From: Paenibacillus sp. FSL R5-0517
Lineage (GTDB): Bacteria; Bacillota; Bacilli; Paenibacillales; Paenibacillaceae
Direction: 5' to 3'
Assembly: GCF_037974355.1 (NCBI RefSeq)
Contig: NZ_CP150235.1
Location: forward strand, 1,550,001-1,614,000
Length of the DNA: 64,000 nt
This document shows, in pieces, positions 44,336 to 52,412 of this stretch. Position numbers and translations under genes: made by a program. A model generated the notes under the pieces. It searched no databases and was not told the origin of the DNA. It worked only from the letters and a program-made list of their open reading frames with translations. Within the stretch, counting starts at the first letter, position 1, and the number at the start of each line of letters is the position of its first letter.

Positions 44336-44531
44336 CATAGAAACCCCGTAATAAACATAGATAACTCGCTTCAAAGCAGCCTAAACAGAAACGAGGGTGT
44401 GACAACACATCCTCTAACCGTATCGCGGTAAAGCGTTGATGTGATGAGTGTATGTATTGGATGTGTAGTGACTGAGCCGGATTGAAATCATGCGCATTAG
44501 CGAGAGTCACGGTATGGAGGAGGGGATCGCG

Positions 44532-45437
44532 ATGGATATGTTTATCCTGCAGATGTTCAATGGTCTGAGTATCAGTTCAATTCTATTGTTGATTGCACTC
44601 GGTCTGGCGGTAACGTTTGGGTTGATGAATGTCATCAATATGGCTCACGGTGAACTGATCATGATCGGTGCATATGCAACGTATGTAACACAAAATCTGT
44701 TCATGTCCTATGCTCCAGCGGCGTGGTTTGGTGCCTACTTTGTTGTGGCTTTGCCGATTGCGTTCATTGTAGCTGCTCTGATTGGCTGGCTGCTAGAAGT
44801 CGTACTGATCAGGCATCTATATGGTAGGCCGCTGGACAGTCTGCTTGCGACATGGGGCGTAGGGATGATGCTGCAACAGCTGGCCCGCACGATATTCGGA
44901 GCGCCGAATGTGGGGGTATCCAGTCCGGCTTGGCTCAATGGGGGATTGGCGATCTCGGATGGCATTGTATTTCCGTACAAGCGAATTTTCATTATCGCAT
45001 TGGTTGCGGTTGTGCTGTTGTGTATGTATCTCTATATCTATCGAACATCATCCGGAAGACGAATGAGGGCTGTGATGCAGAATCGGAGTATGGCAGGATG
45101 CCTTGGAATTTCGACCCGGCGGGTAGATGGCATGACCTTTGCCATCGGTTCGGGCATCGCGGGAATTGCTGGCTGTGCATTAACGCTCATTGGTCCGATT
45201 GGCCCTTCCCTTGGCACGTATTATATTGTGGATGCATTCATGGTCGTTGTTCTGGGTGGCGTAGGGAAATTGGTCGGAACCGTGTGTGGTGCACTGGGAA
45301 TTGGTATGTTCAACACGCTGTTCGAAACGTATACCTCTGCCTCCATTGGCAAGGTGCTGGTATTTGTGTGTATCGTTGCTTTTCTGCAATGGAAACCACG
45401 TGGCCTGGTTGCAATGCGTACACGGAGTCTCGATTAA
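44532..45437 (+). CDS. urtB: Urea ABC transporter permease UrtB
   Basis: A 301-residue LivH-type permease with about eight membrane segments. Typical parts are [34 protein letters not shown] and [23 protein letters not shown] 44532 ([11 protein letters not shown]) is chosen because GGAGGAGGGG lies seven bases upstream. It follows urtA after about 196 bases without other genes. Confidence 0.94.
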   Translation: MDMFILQMFNGLSISSILLLIALGLAVTFGLMNVINMAHGELIMIGAYATYVTQNLFMSYAPAAWFGAYFVVALPIAFIVAALIGWLLEVVLIRHLYGRPLDSLLATWGVGMMLQQLARTIFGAPNVGVSSPAWLNGGLAISDGIVFPYKRIFIIALVAVVLLCMYLYIYRTSSGRRMRAVMQNRSMAGCLGISTRRVDGMTFAIGSGIAGIAGCALTLIGPIGPSLGTYYIVDAFMVVVLGGVGKLVGTVCGALGIGMFNTLFETYTSASIGKVLVFVCIVAFLQWKPRGLVAMRTRSLD

Positions 45438-45458
45438 CGTGAAGAAGGGGGTTAGTTC

Positions 45459-46550
45459 ATGTCGGCATTACTCAAGACTGGCAGTCTGAAAATGAGGATC
45501 ATCTGGGCGGTTGTGCTCATCATGATGTGTCTTGCTCCACTGATCTCCACGGAGTTTCGTCTGAGTCTGTTAGCCAAGTTTTTGGCGCTGGCGATCCTGG
45601 CCATTGGTCTCGATCTGATCTGGGGATATGGGGGTGTGCTGAGTTTAGGGCACGGTGTGTTCTTTGGACTGGGTGGTTACGCGATGGCAATGTATCTGAA
45701 GATCCAGGCCAGTGGAGCAACGCTTCCTGACTTCATGGGATGGAGCGGTCTCAGTGGTCTGCCCTGGTTCTGGGAACCATTTCGCTCTTTCCCCGTGGCC
45801 CTCCTATTGGGGATAGCCCTTCCGGCATTGCTCGCCTTTGCTCTGGGGTGGTTTACGTTCCGTAACCGGATCACTGGTGTATACTTCACTATTCTTACAC
45901 AAGCCTTGGTTCTCATTACGGTGACATTATTTGTTGGTAAACAGGAATGGACGGGTGGGACGAATGGCATTACCGGATATAATTCAATCTTTGGTTTTAC
46001 ACTTCATTCCGCTGGAACAACAATTGCTCTCTACTATATAACCCTGGCTGTTCTGGTGATTGCTTATGTGCTCTGTCGTCGAATGGTGAACAGTCGGTTC
46101 GGCCAAGTGCTCGAAGCTGCGCGTGATGGAGAAAATCGGGTGCGATTCCTCGGATATGATCCGGCAGGATATAAAACGCTGGCTTTTGCTTTTTCTGGTG
46201 CGCTTGCAGGCATCGCGGGCATGTTGTTTGTTCTTCAAGTCGGTATTATCTCGCCATCCATGATGGGGATTGTGCCCTCCATTGAGATGGTTCTGTGGGT
46301 TGCGTTGGGTGGTCGCGGTACGCTTATCGGTGCAGTCATCGGAGCGGTGGTACTGAATGCAGCCAAAACAGGTATAAGCGAGGCTTACCCTGAAGGATGG
46401 TTGTTTGTCATTGGTGGGCTCTTTGTAACGGTAGTTTTGTTCATGCCGAACGGTATTGTGGGTGTGTATCGTCATGTTGTTCGCTTGCTGAAGCGGAGAG
46501 GAGAGAGTGCGCATGTCCAAGTCACTCGGGAAAAACCTGAAGTCTACTAA
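45459..46550 (+). CDS. urtC: Urea ABC transporter permease UrtC
   Basis: A 363-residue LivM-type permease. Conserved segments are ILAIGLDLIWGYGGVLSLGH, GVFFGLGGYAMAMYLK, FRNRITGVYFTILTQALVLI, GGTNGITGY and AASDGENRVRFLGYD-type (here EAARDGENRVRFLGYDPAGY). AAGGGGG precedes the ATG. Its end overlaps urtD by 38 bases. Confidence 0.94.
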   Translation: MSALLKTGSLKMRIIWAVVLIMMCLAPLISTEFRLSLLAKFLALAILAIGLDLIWGYGGVLSLGHGVFFGLGGYAMAMYLKIQASGATLPDFMGWSGLSGLPWFWEPFRSFPVALLLGIALPALLAFALGWFTFRNRITGVYFTILTQALVLITVTLFVGKQEWTGGTNGITGYNSIFGFTLHSAGTTIALYYITLAVLVIAYVLCRRMVNSRFGQVLEAARDGENRVRFLGYDPAGYKTLAFAFSGALAGIAGMLFVLQVGIISPSMMGIVPSIEMVLWVALGGRGTLIGAVIGAVVLNAAKTGISEAYPEGWLFVIGGLFVTVVLFMPNGIVGVYRHVVRLLKRRGESAHVQVTREKPEVY

Positions 46551-47322
46551 GGATTCGGCAGTCCTGGTAGCTGAGGATATTACAGTGGCCTTTGGCGGGT
46601 TCGTTGCTGTCAAAGGCATGAATCTGAAGCTGCATGAGCATGATCTGCATTTTCTGATTGGACCGAATGGTGCAGGGAAAACGACGATGCTGGATGTGAT
46701 CTGTGGTAAAACCAAACCGTTGTCCGGCTCGGTGAAGATGGGGGATGGCGCGGACTTGACGAAACTGAGAGAACACCAGATTGTTCGCAAAGGTGTAGGA
46801 CGCAAATTTCAGGCGCCATCAATCTTCGCGGGTCTGACGGTGCAGGAAAATCTGACGCTGGCAGCGGAGACTCGACGTTCCCCTTTGCAAGCCATCGGTA
46901 TTCGTCGATATGGGAAAATGAGTGCTGCGATGGAGCGTGTTACGCTACAGATTGGTCTGCAAGATCGCGTTGAGACTCGTGCAGGAGCGTTATCGCATGG
47001 GGAGAAGCAGTGGCTGGAGATCGGCATGTTGCTTCTGCAGGAGCCACGTGTGTTGTTGCTGGACGAACCAGCCGCAGGCATGACGGATGAAGAAACGCAC
47101 AAGACAGGGCGACTCCTGCAAGAGATTGCACGTGAACGCTCGGTTGTGGTGGTGGAGCATGATATGGAGTTTGTGCGAGAGTTCGCAGCCAAGGTAACGG
47201 TAATGCATGAAGGGAAACTGCTGAAGGAAGGTACAATGGCGGAGGTGCAGGCAGACCCGAAAGTGGCAGAAGTGTACCTAGGCAAAAGGAGGGATGACCA
47301 TGCTGTCGCTGCAACGAATTGA
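46513..47322 (+). CDS. urtD: Urea ABC transporter ATP-binding protein UrtD
   Basis: A 269-residue ATPase of the LivG type. It shows Walker A GPNGAGKTTMLDVI, VGRKFQAPSIFAGLTVQENL (typical of UrtD), LSHGEKQWLEIGMLL as signature and VLLLDEPAAGMTDEE as Walker B. ATG 46513 follows GGAGAGGAGAG. It overlaps urtC and urtE, so the subunits are co-translated. Confidence 0.94.
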   Translation: MSKSLGKNLKSTKDSAVLVAEDITVAFGGFVAVKGMNLKLHEHDLHFLIGPNGAGKTTMLDVICGKTKPLSGSVKMGDGADLTKLREHQIVRKGVGRKFQAPSIFAGLTVQENLTLAAETRRSPLQAIGIRRYGKMSAAMERVTLQIGLQDRVETRAGALSHGEKQWLEIGMLLLQEPRVLLLDEPAAGMTDEETHKTGRLLQEIARERSVVVVEHDMEFVREFAAKVTVMHEGKLLKEGTMAEVQADPKVAEVYLGKRRDDHAVAATN

Positions 47323-47995
47323 ATCCGGCTACGGGGAGAGCAATGTGCTCCGCGGTGTGAACCTTGACGTACAGCCTGGACAGGTGGTGTGTCTGATGGG
47401 GCGTAACGGTGTGGGTAAAACCACGTTGATGAAAACATTAATGGGGCTGCTCAAAACACGCAAGGGCAGTATTCAGTGGCAAAATCAGGAGTTATGCACC
47501 TTGGACACAGCCAAGCGGGCAAGGGCAGGGATCGGTTATGTACCTCAAGGGCGGGAGATTTTCCCGCAGCTTACGGTGAAAGAAAACCTGTTGCTTGGTC
47601 TGGAGACAAGTGCTCCGGGATTAAAAACGTTCCCGGAGGATGTGCTTGCGATGTTCCCGGTGCTTGCTACGATGTATGGACGGCAGGGCGGGGATCTGAG
47701 TGGTGGACAGCAGCAACAATTGGCATTCGCCCGGGCATTGGCTTCACGTCCGGGGTTGTTACTGCTTGATGAGCCGACAGAAGGCATCCAGCCTTCTATC
47801 GTGGAGGACATTCGGCAGGTTATTCTGCAGCTCAAGGCGAAGGGAGACCTCTCTGTTCTGCTGGTGGAGCAAAGTATTGATTTTGTAAGGAGTGCCGCCG
47901 ATTATATCTATATCATGGACAAAGGAACCATCACCCTGCATGGGACACCGCAGGAACTGGATATGTCGCAGTTTGAACATCATCTGTCCGTGTAG
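47300..47995 (+). CDS. urtE: Urea ABC transporter ATP-binding protein UrtE
   Basis: A 231-residue ATPase of the LivF type. Motifs are Walker A GRNGVGKTTLMKTLMG (hallmark of UrtE), GYVPQGREIFPQLTVKENLL, signature LSGGQQQQLAFARAL and Walker B LLLLDEPTEGIQPSIV. ATG 47300 has AAAGGAGGG six bases upstream; ATG 47294 touches the site. It is last in the operon and convergent with the PAS gene. Confidence 0.94.
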   Translation: MLSLQRIESGYGESNVLRGVNLDVQPGQVVCLMGRNGVGKTTLMKTLMGLLKTRKGSIQWQNQELCTLDTAKRARAGIGYVPQGREIFPQLTVKENLLLGLETSAPGLKTFPEDVLAMFPVLATMYGRQGGDLSGGQQQQLAFARALASRPGLLLLDEPTEGIQPSIVEDIRQVILQLKAKGDLSVLLVEQSIDFVRSAADYIYIMDKGTITLHGTPQELDMSQFEHHLSV

Positions 47996-48024
47996 TGTTA
48001 ATTAGCGTGTTGAGTAGTTAAGTT

Positions 48025-48660
48025 TCAGGAACGCTTGTCCAGGATATTCGAGTATTTCGGATATAACCGCCGGATGCATTCAGGACAGATGTCATGGGTG
48101 AATTCGGCGTGGGTATGCTTCTCCAGATAATTCTCAACGGAGGTCCACTGTTCCTCTTCGTCCTTAATTTGTTTGCAGACAGCGCAAATAGGCAGCAGTC
48201 CACGCAATGTGCGCACTTCAGACAATGCCTTCTTCAATTGGTGTTCTGTCTTCCTCTGTTCGGTAATATCCATGTGTGCAATCAAAGCTAGATCGGTATC
48301 CAGAATTGTATTCGTGTGAGACAGAGGGGTGAGTTCCACGCGAAACCACCTCTCTTCGTTGTATACAGTATACACGCAGATATCATATGTATGATTTCGA
48401 TTAAAGGGTATTCCGCGTTCTTTCAAATTCTGTGCGACAAGTGCCGTGTTTGCGTTCTTGCTTCGTATTGCCCAGGCTTCCGTCAGATGCAGGTAATGTG
48501 CATGATTAATATTCGCATCCGGGTATGGTGGTGATTGGCCGAGCCCCTGTTGCCAGGCGCGGTTACAACTGTGAATGATCCAATTATGATCAACGATGAT
48601 GAGTTGGTGACGTATGGACTGGAACGACAGTCTCTCCAGATCGGATGTAACATGTCTCAT
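48025..48660 (-). CDS. PAS-domain protein with C-terminal CxxC...CxxC module
   Basis: A 211-residue protein. Residues about 10-125 form a PAS sensor domain (QLIIVDHNWIIHSCNRAWQ, WFRVELTPLSHTNT, LIAHMDITEQRKTEHQLKKA). After the linker helix comes LRGLLPICAVCKQIKDEEEQ and HDICPECIRRLYP, a module with two CxxC pairs common at the end of PAS and response-regulator proteins and likely to bind zinc. No kinase or cyclase domain is present. AAGGAGGG precedes the ATG. It follows a small HTH gene on the same strand. Which signal it senses is unknown. Confidence 0.82.
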   Translation of the reverse strand: MRHVTSDLERLSFQSIRHQLIIVDHNWIIHSCNRAWQQGLGQSPPYPDANINHAHYLHLTEAWAIRSKNANTALVAQNLKERGIPFNRNHTYDICVYTVYNEERWFRVELTPLSHTNTILDTDLALIAHMDITEQRKTEHQLKKALSEVRTLRGLLPICAVCKQIKDEEEQWTSVENYLEKHTHAEFTHDICPECIRRLYPKYSNILDKRS

Positions 48661-48687
48661 GGATGGGACCCTCCTTTGACAGAAATC

Positions 48688-48897
48688 TTATCTCAGTTCA
48701 TCTGGAATATCCAAAATATCAGCGACCATGTGCCTGAATCGGGTTGCTTTGCGTGTGCCGTGGATGAGATTGGATAAACGGTAGGGTGGGATGCCGTGCT
48801 GTTCACAAAAGGTCTTCTGGTCCACTTGTAGTTCGGTTAGCCGTCGTTTGATGGCCCATCCGAACGGAGTGACTGGTTTTTTCTTGTTCTTGTTCAA
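48688..48897 (-). CDS. Small phage-type XRE HTH protein
   Basis: A 69-residue protein made of one helix-turn-helix: TPFGWAIKRRLTELQVDQKT, then FCEQHGIPPYRLSNLIHGTR and VADILDIPDELR. The TPFG.AIK.RL start is typical of small Cro-like regulators found in prophages and their relicts. It starts at TTG 48897 with AGGGGTGA upstream. It lies 27 bases before the PAS gene and may form a unit with it. Confidence 0.75.
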   Translation of the reverse strand: MNKNKKKPVTPFGWAIKRRLTELQVDQKTFCEQHGIPPYRLSNLIHGTRKATRFRHMVADILDIPDELR

Positions 48898-49083
48898 AAG
48901 GGTTCACCCCTGGTTAGAATGTAGTATTCAGTCGCCCTTTCTTCATGTAGAATATATAGAAATGCGAGCTGTATATTTCATTATATACGTAAATCCGTCA
49001 TCTAACAATTAAAAAAGACGGAAAAAAGTGTATTTTGTGATGTTAAATGGCGTAAATACGTTAAATAAACAAATAAAATGACA

Positions 49084-49121
49084 AAAAACACGTCGGCAAG
49101 GAGGTTGCCGGCGTGTTTTTT
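49084..49121. terminator. Bidirectional intrinsic terminator
   Basis: AACACGTCGGCAA pairs with TTGCCGGCGTGTT with T or A tracts on both sides. It ends the second ureF gene on the minus strand. Confidence 0.8.
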
Positions 49122-49167
49122 AGTTTGTTTGATGAAGGGAAGGGGGCGGGTTTGTGGATCAAGAGGA

Positions 49168-49875
49168 CTAGGCTCTGTAGGCATGAAGTCCAGCTCCAAG
49201 CATATGGAAACTGGGGAAAAATGATTTCATGGACATTGAGGTTGGCTGTGCCAGTCCATCCGCAGCCGAGGCGCTTACGGTATTCCATTCAGTCTCCAGA
49301 TCTGAGGCCAGGCGTACCATCAGATCTTTGGTTATATCGTTATTCAGGGGAATGACTTTGGAGGCTTTGGTTATGCAGGCATTCATGGCTGAATGCAGGT
49401 AACCAAGGACCGCTTCCTCGACCGGGATGTCGAGGTGGTGGTTAATCCAGGCGTGAACAGTGGAGAGGCAGCCAACCGAATCATATTTGGCGAAGATCTG
49501 TTCGAGCTGGCTAAAATCAATCCAGGGGTGCAGAGCGCGTGCCAGTCTGATCAATCGTTTTCCCATGGCGGCAGCTTGTTCTCTGAGATCTCCAGGAGTT
49601 CGCTGAACATGGACCAGTTTATCGATCAGAGCTATCCGCCATGTATCCTTGTGATCTGCTGCGGTATAGATGCCTTTGATGGCCATGCCTTCAAGACGAA
49701 CAATGCTGGGATGCAACTGACAACGCATGAATGATTCGAGATCTTCAGCATTACGAATGGTACCCTCCCTGATATGGATATCCATGCCGAAGGAATGGGT
49801 AAACCCTCCAACCTGAATAGAGGAATCAAGCAGTTTGACATAATCGAGCAGCTTATTCCCACGGTTCACAATCAT
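49168..49875 (-). CDS. Second, diverged UreF-like protein
   Basis: A 235-residue UreF homologue lying alone about 9 kb from the urease operon. It aligns with the operon UreF over most of its length: LLDYVKLLDSSIQVGGFTHS, HPSIVRLEGMAIKGIYTA, AAMGKRLIRLARALHPWIDF and VHAWINHHLDIPVEEAVLGY. The conserved UreF C-terminal tail (RHETLPARLF in the operon copy), which contacts UreD in known structures, is replaced by SMKSFFPSFHMLGAGLHAYRA, shown here in part. ATG 49875 has AGGAGG close upstream (GTG 49869 has better spacing). A perfect dyad lies before it. Flanking DNA is unusually AT-rich. Confidence 0.85.
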   Translation of the reverse strand: MIVNRGNKLLDYVKLLDSSIQVGGFTHSFGMDIHIREGTIRNAEDLESFMRCQLHPSIVRLEGMAIKGIYTAADHKDTWRIALIDKLVHVQRTPGDLREQAAAMGKRLIRLARALHPWIDFSQLEQIFAKYDSVGCLSTVHAWINHHLDIPVEEAVLGYLHSAMNACITKASKVIPLNNDITKDLMVRLASDLETEWNTVSASAADGLAQPTSMSMKSFFPSFHMLGAGLHAYRA

Positions 49876-49893
49876 TCGCCTCCTGTGTTCGTT

Positions 49894-49916
49894 AAATGTC
49901 ATGTTAAATGACATTT
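49894..49916. promoter_or_regulatory. Perfect inverted repeat upstream of the second ureF
   Basis: AAATGTCAT and ATGACATTT flank GTTAA. It lies about 19 bases before the start, in the position of a repressor operator. Confidence 0.5.
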
Positions 49917-50256
49917 ATATTCCTTTTTGTTAACTTTATGTTTGAAAATCCGAATTATATGATAGTTATCATCCCATAAACGTCCGCTTTTTGTCAATAG
50001 TATCCGTTAAATTTAATGAATAGATTCTGATATTTAATGTTTGTGTTATTTTATATTACTTATTATGTTATTTATGTGACGAGGTGCAGGGAGGACTATA
50101 TATAAGGAAGGACTATATATAAATGAATCAACAAGATCAGCTCTTACCGAAAAAGAGGGGATCAAATCTAATAATATGCAGTTCATGGGTAAACATGACG
50201 AGAATATGCGTTTTTTGAGGAAAATGCCTAGCTAAAAAAGAAGGTTTAAAAAATAC

Positions 50257-50285
50257 TTTACTTTTATTTCAGAACCCTGTATAAT
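50257..50285 (+). promoter_or_regulatory. Promoter of tRNA-Leu copy 2
   Basis: TTTACT, 17 bases, and a perfect TATAAT, 28 bases before the tRNA. Confidence 0.6.
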
Positions 50286-50313
50286 CAATTCTGTTGCCGA
50301 TTATTTACGACAT

Positions 50314-50396
50314 GCGGTCGTGGTGGAATGGCAGACACGCTATCTTGAGGGGGTAGTGGGCGTATGCCCGTGGAGGTTCGAGTCCTCTCGACCGCA
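50314..50396 (+). tRNA. tRNA-Leu (GAG), copy 2
   Basis: Identical to copy 1 (37251-37333) except for two bases in the variable arm, GGGCGTATGCCC instead of GGGTGTATACCC, which keep the arm paired. It has its own promoter and terminator. Confidence 0.95.
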
Positions 50397-50412
50397 TCAT
50401 ATGAACGATGAA

Positions 50413-50448
50413 GAAGAAGCTTTCCATTAATGGAAAGCTTCTTTTTTT
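50413..50448 (+). terminator. Intrinsic terminator of tRNA-Leu copy 2
   Basis: AGAAGCTTTCCATT pairs with AATGGAAAGCTTCT, followed by seven T. Confidence 0.88.
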
Positions 50449-50480
50449 GCCTGTTTGAACAGTCTGGTACCAGAAGTTGA

Positions 50481-50510
50481 AAAAAGGCCATCCATTACCG
50501 GGGGTAATGG
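50481..50510 (-). terminator. Probable terminator of the glutathione peroxidase gene
   Basis: CCATTACC and GGTAATGG form a stem with a three-base loop. On the minus strand CCTTTTTTC follows shortly after. Confidence 0.6.
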
Positions 50511-50543
50511 TGCTCTACCTTCCGGCTAAGGGTGGCAGATGTA

Positions 50544-51023
50544 CTATTTTTGCAGCAAGTTCTTGATATCTTCTTCAATCTTGTCAGGTGTTGTTTTGGG
50601 AGCATAACGTTTAACTACCTGTCCGTTCTGATCCACAAGGAATTTGGTGAAATTCCATTTGATTGCTTTGGAGCCGAGCAGGCCGGGTGCTTCTTTGCTA
50701 AGGTGTTGGAAGAGCGGGTGAGCACTTGAGCCATTCACATCAATTTTCTCAAACATAGGGAAGCTCACGCCATAATTCATCTGACAGAACTCCGCGATAT
50801 CGTCGGAAGAACCTTTTTCCTGGGCAAACTGGTTGCTTGGAAATCCAAGGACTTCAAATGGCGCATCCTGGAACTTGTCTTGCAGTTCTTGCAGACCTTT
50901 GAATTGAGGTGTAAGTCCGCATGAGCTTGCCGTATTCACAATCAGTAACACTTTATCACGGTAGTCGGACATTTCAACTTCTTGACCGCGAAGGGTATTC
51001 ACTTTGTAATCGTAGACTGTCAT
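50544..51023 (-). CDS. Glutathione/thioredoxin peroxidase (GPx family)
   Basis: A 159-residue peroxidase like B. subtilis BsaA, reducing hydroperoxides most likely with thioredoxin. The active-site Cys is C35 in VNTASSCGLTPQ. The Gln of the catalytic triad is in GFPSNQFAQEKGSSDD and the Trp in KWNFTKFLVD. Start ATG 51023 (MTVYDYKVNT) has GGAGGCG upstream; the frame opens at 51038. It is a single gene with its own terminator. Confidence 0.94.
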   Translation of the reverse strand: MTVYDYKVNTLRGQEVEMSDYRDKVLLIVNTASSCGLTPQFKGLQELQDKFQDAPFEVLGFPSNQFAQEKGSSDDIAEFCQMNYGVSFPMFEKIDVNGSSAHPLFQHLSKEAPGLLGSKAIKWNFTKFLVDQNGQVVKRYAPKTTPDKIEEDIKNLLQK

Positions 51024-51401
51024 CTCAATCGCCTCCATGATATCATCTGATACCTTTCATTATATTGGTTACAATTAAATAATGCAAAACTAATATGGTG
51101 TTAAAAGAATCAAAACTGGCAAGTTGTGCAGAATGCGTGAATGAATTACGAAGTGATTTACGCCAGAGTGAGAATTAGATAGCCTTGACGAGGTGGATAG
51201 CGTATAACCTTATTGTAAGCGTTATTATATATGAATAATGGCGAAAATCTGCCGATTCGGTGATCTGTCCGGACTTTACACCGTCATGGCACGGGTGTAT
51301 GATTCATATCGTAATTTCAATTTAAACTAAATTGTACCTGAAAAACGAAACAAACGATAATATCGCTCAATCTTAACTTAAGATATACGAACGATGTTTT
51401 A
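51024..51401. other. Intergenic region before the c-di-AMP riboswitch
   Basis: About 380 bases, AT-rich, with no convincing gene. It should hold the peroxidase promoter on the left and the riboswitch promoter on the right. Confidence 0.5.
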
Positions 51402-51568
51402 ATCGCTGAGTTTCCATTCATTCATGAGTGGGAAACGGGGGAACCAACGGAATGCGCTGTCCAGGACAGTAGGCATTCATGGGGTGAATTTTCCGGTGAC
51501 AGCCGGAAATAGGGCGACTCTCGCGCCCGAATCCGTCAGCTAACCTCGTAAGCGTTAAAGGGAGAGGC
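51402..51568 (+). ncRNA. Cyclic di-AMP riboswitch (ydaO/yuaA type)
   Basis: The conserved blocks of the ydaO class appear in order: TCGCTGAG, GGGGGAACCAA, ATGGGGTGAATT, a hairpin CCGGTGACAGCCGG, AATAGGGCGACTCT, CGCCCGAATCCGTCAGCTAA, CCTCGTAAGCG and AGGGAGAGG. These aptamers bind c-di-AMP and usually switch expression off by allowing a terminator. A terminator does follow at 51614-51656, then a small gene. Confidence 0.92.
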
Positions 51569-51613
51569 AACAAGCCGTACGCTGGTTCATGGCGTTTTCG
51601 CCATGGATTCTTT

Positions 51614-51656
51614 AAGAAGCGTTCGGGAGGCCTTGGTCCCCCACGCTTCTTTTTTG
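51614..51656 (+). terminator. Terminator acting as riboswitch expression platform
   Basis: AAGAAGCGT with GGGAGG pairs with TCCC and ACGCTTCTT, followed by TTTTTTG. It lies between the aptamer and the start codon at 51685. Confidence 0.85.
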
Positions 51657-51684
51657 TTGTCTTTTCACGCCAAGGGAGGAACGA

Positions 51685-52083
51685 ATGATGGATACTGAGA
51701 TGATCTTAGTGACTGCTCCTAATGAAGCAGGACGCAAATTTATCAAATTGCTGATGTACAAAAAAATGCCGTTTGCCGTTCTAACCAACAGTGCAGGGGA
51801 AGAGCGCAGACTCCGTAGAATCGGAGTAGAACATGTCATTCGCATGAATACGGCTGCAGCTCAAAAATGGTTTTTGCCGCAGGCAAGCGTTGGCAACGTG
51901 TTTATTTTCGAGAACAGTCTGAATCTGACCTGTCGTTATTTACAGATCTGTCGATCGTGGACATCGAAATCCCTATGCGTCATTACGGAGCAAAGCCATC
52001 CGAAGGGGATCTATCGGGGAATGGGTGCAGACCGGATTGTATATTCACTCAATGGGGAAGTCGGCTTTCTCCTCAATGGGTAA
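51685..52083 (+). CDS. Short RCK/TrkA-N-like protein under c-di-AMP riboswitch control
   Basis: A 132-residue soluble protein. The order of strands and helices looks like a Rossmann domain (MILVTAPNEAGRKFIKLLMY, then FAVLTNSAGEERRLRRIGVE). The end, CVITEQSHPKGIYRGMGADR followed by IVYSLNGEVGFLL, resembles the end of the RCK/TrkA-N domain of potassium-channel regulator KtrA (GADRIIHPE..MG). The usual GxGxxG nucleotide loop is not kept, and the RCK-C domain is missing. AAGGGAGGAACG precedes the ATG. Control by a c-di-AMP riboswitch fits a role in potassium or osmotic balance. The family call is tentative. Confidence 0.6.
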   Translation: MMDTEMILVTAPNEAGRKFIKLLMYKKMPFAVLTNSAGEERRLRRIGVEHVIRMNTAAAQKWFLPQASVGNVFIFENSLNLTCRYLQICRSWTSKSLCVITEQSHPKGIYRGMGADRIVYSLNGEVGFLLNG

Positions 52084-52152
52084 TGTCATAGCTTGAGATT
52101 GCTCAGGTGTAAGGTGCCTGTTATAATTGAATGTATCGATAAACGGAAATTT

Positions 52153-52189
52153 GAGGAGACTCGTGCATGATGGTGAGTCTTCTTTTTTA
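52153..52189 (+). terminator. Intrinsic terminator
   Basis: GGAGACTC pairs with GAGTCTTC followed by TTTTTTA; it ends the riboswitch-controlled gene. Confidence 0.75.
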
Positions 52190-52198
52190 TGGTTTTAA

Positions 52199-52376
52199 AG
52201 GTAGTTCAAAAAGTCCGCTTTTGATTACGAAGGATGCCTAGCGGCATCATCAGCATCGAATATGAAATTCAGCCGAAATGTCCGTTGCTCACGTAGTTTT
52301 CCCTACGCTCCGCTACTCCATTTCTAGCTTCATTCCATCTTCTCGATACTGAAAACCAGACTTTTTGAACACGAAC
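52199..52376. repeat. 178-base repeat element with inverted ends (fullest copy)
   Basis: The ends GTTCAAAAAGTC (52204-52215) and GACTTTTTGAAC (52359-52370) are perfect inverted repeats. The interior is non-coding. Reduced copies with the same ends occur at 56239-56269 and 30888-30935, both in the opposite orientation. Confidence 0.75.
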
Positions 52377-52412
52377 TTTTAGATTGCCTGTGGCTTACAA
52401 GGAGGAATTGGC

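Larger units (their letters stand above)
49876..50313. other. AT-rich region between the second ureF and tRNA-Leu
   Basis: About 440 AT-rich bases. It holds the dyad at 49894-49916, a near GlnR/TnrA box at 50044-50060 (TGTTA-TTTTATA-TTACT, one mismatch), a 17-base-period tandem repeat of GGACTATATATAA (50093-50105 and 50110-50122), and the tRNA promoter. A 31-codon frame from 50123 is not supported. Confidence 0.55.

Noticed and set aside
46809..47438. 209-codon open frame antisense to urtD/urtE
   Set aside because: It spans the junction of two well supported ATPase genes and is Ser/Cys/Arg-rich noise typical of reverse frames.
50123..50218. 31-codon frame beginning MNQQDQLLPKKRG after an AT-rich tandem repeat
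   Set aside because: The ribosome site is poorly placed, the length is short, and no similarity is recognised.
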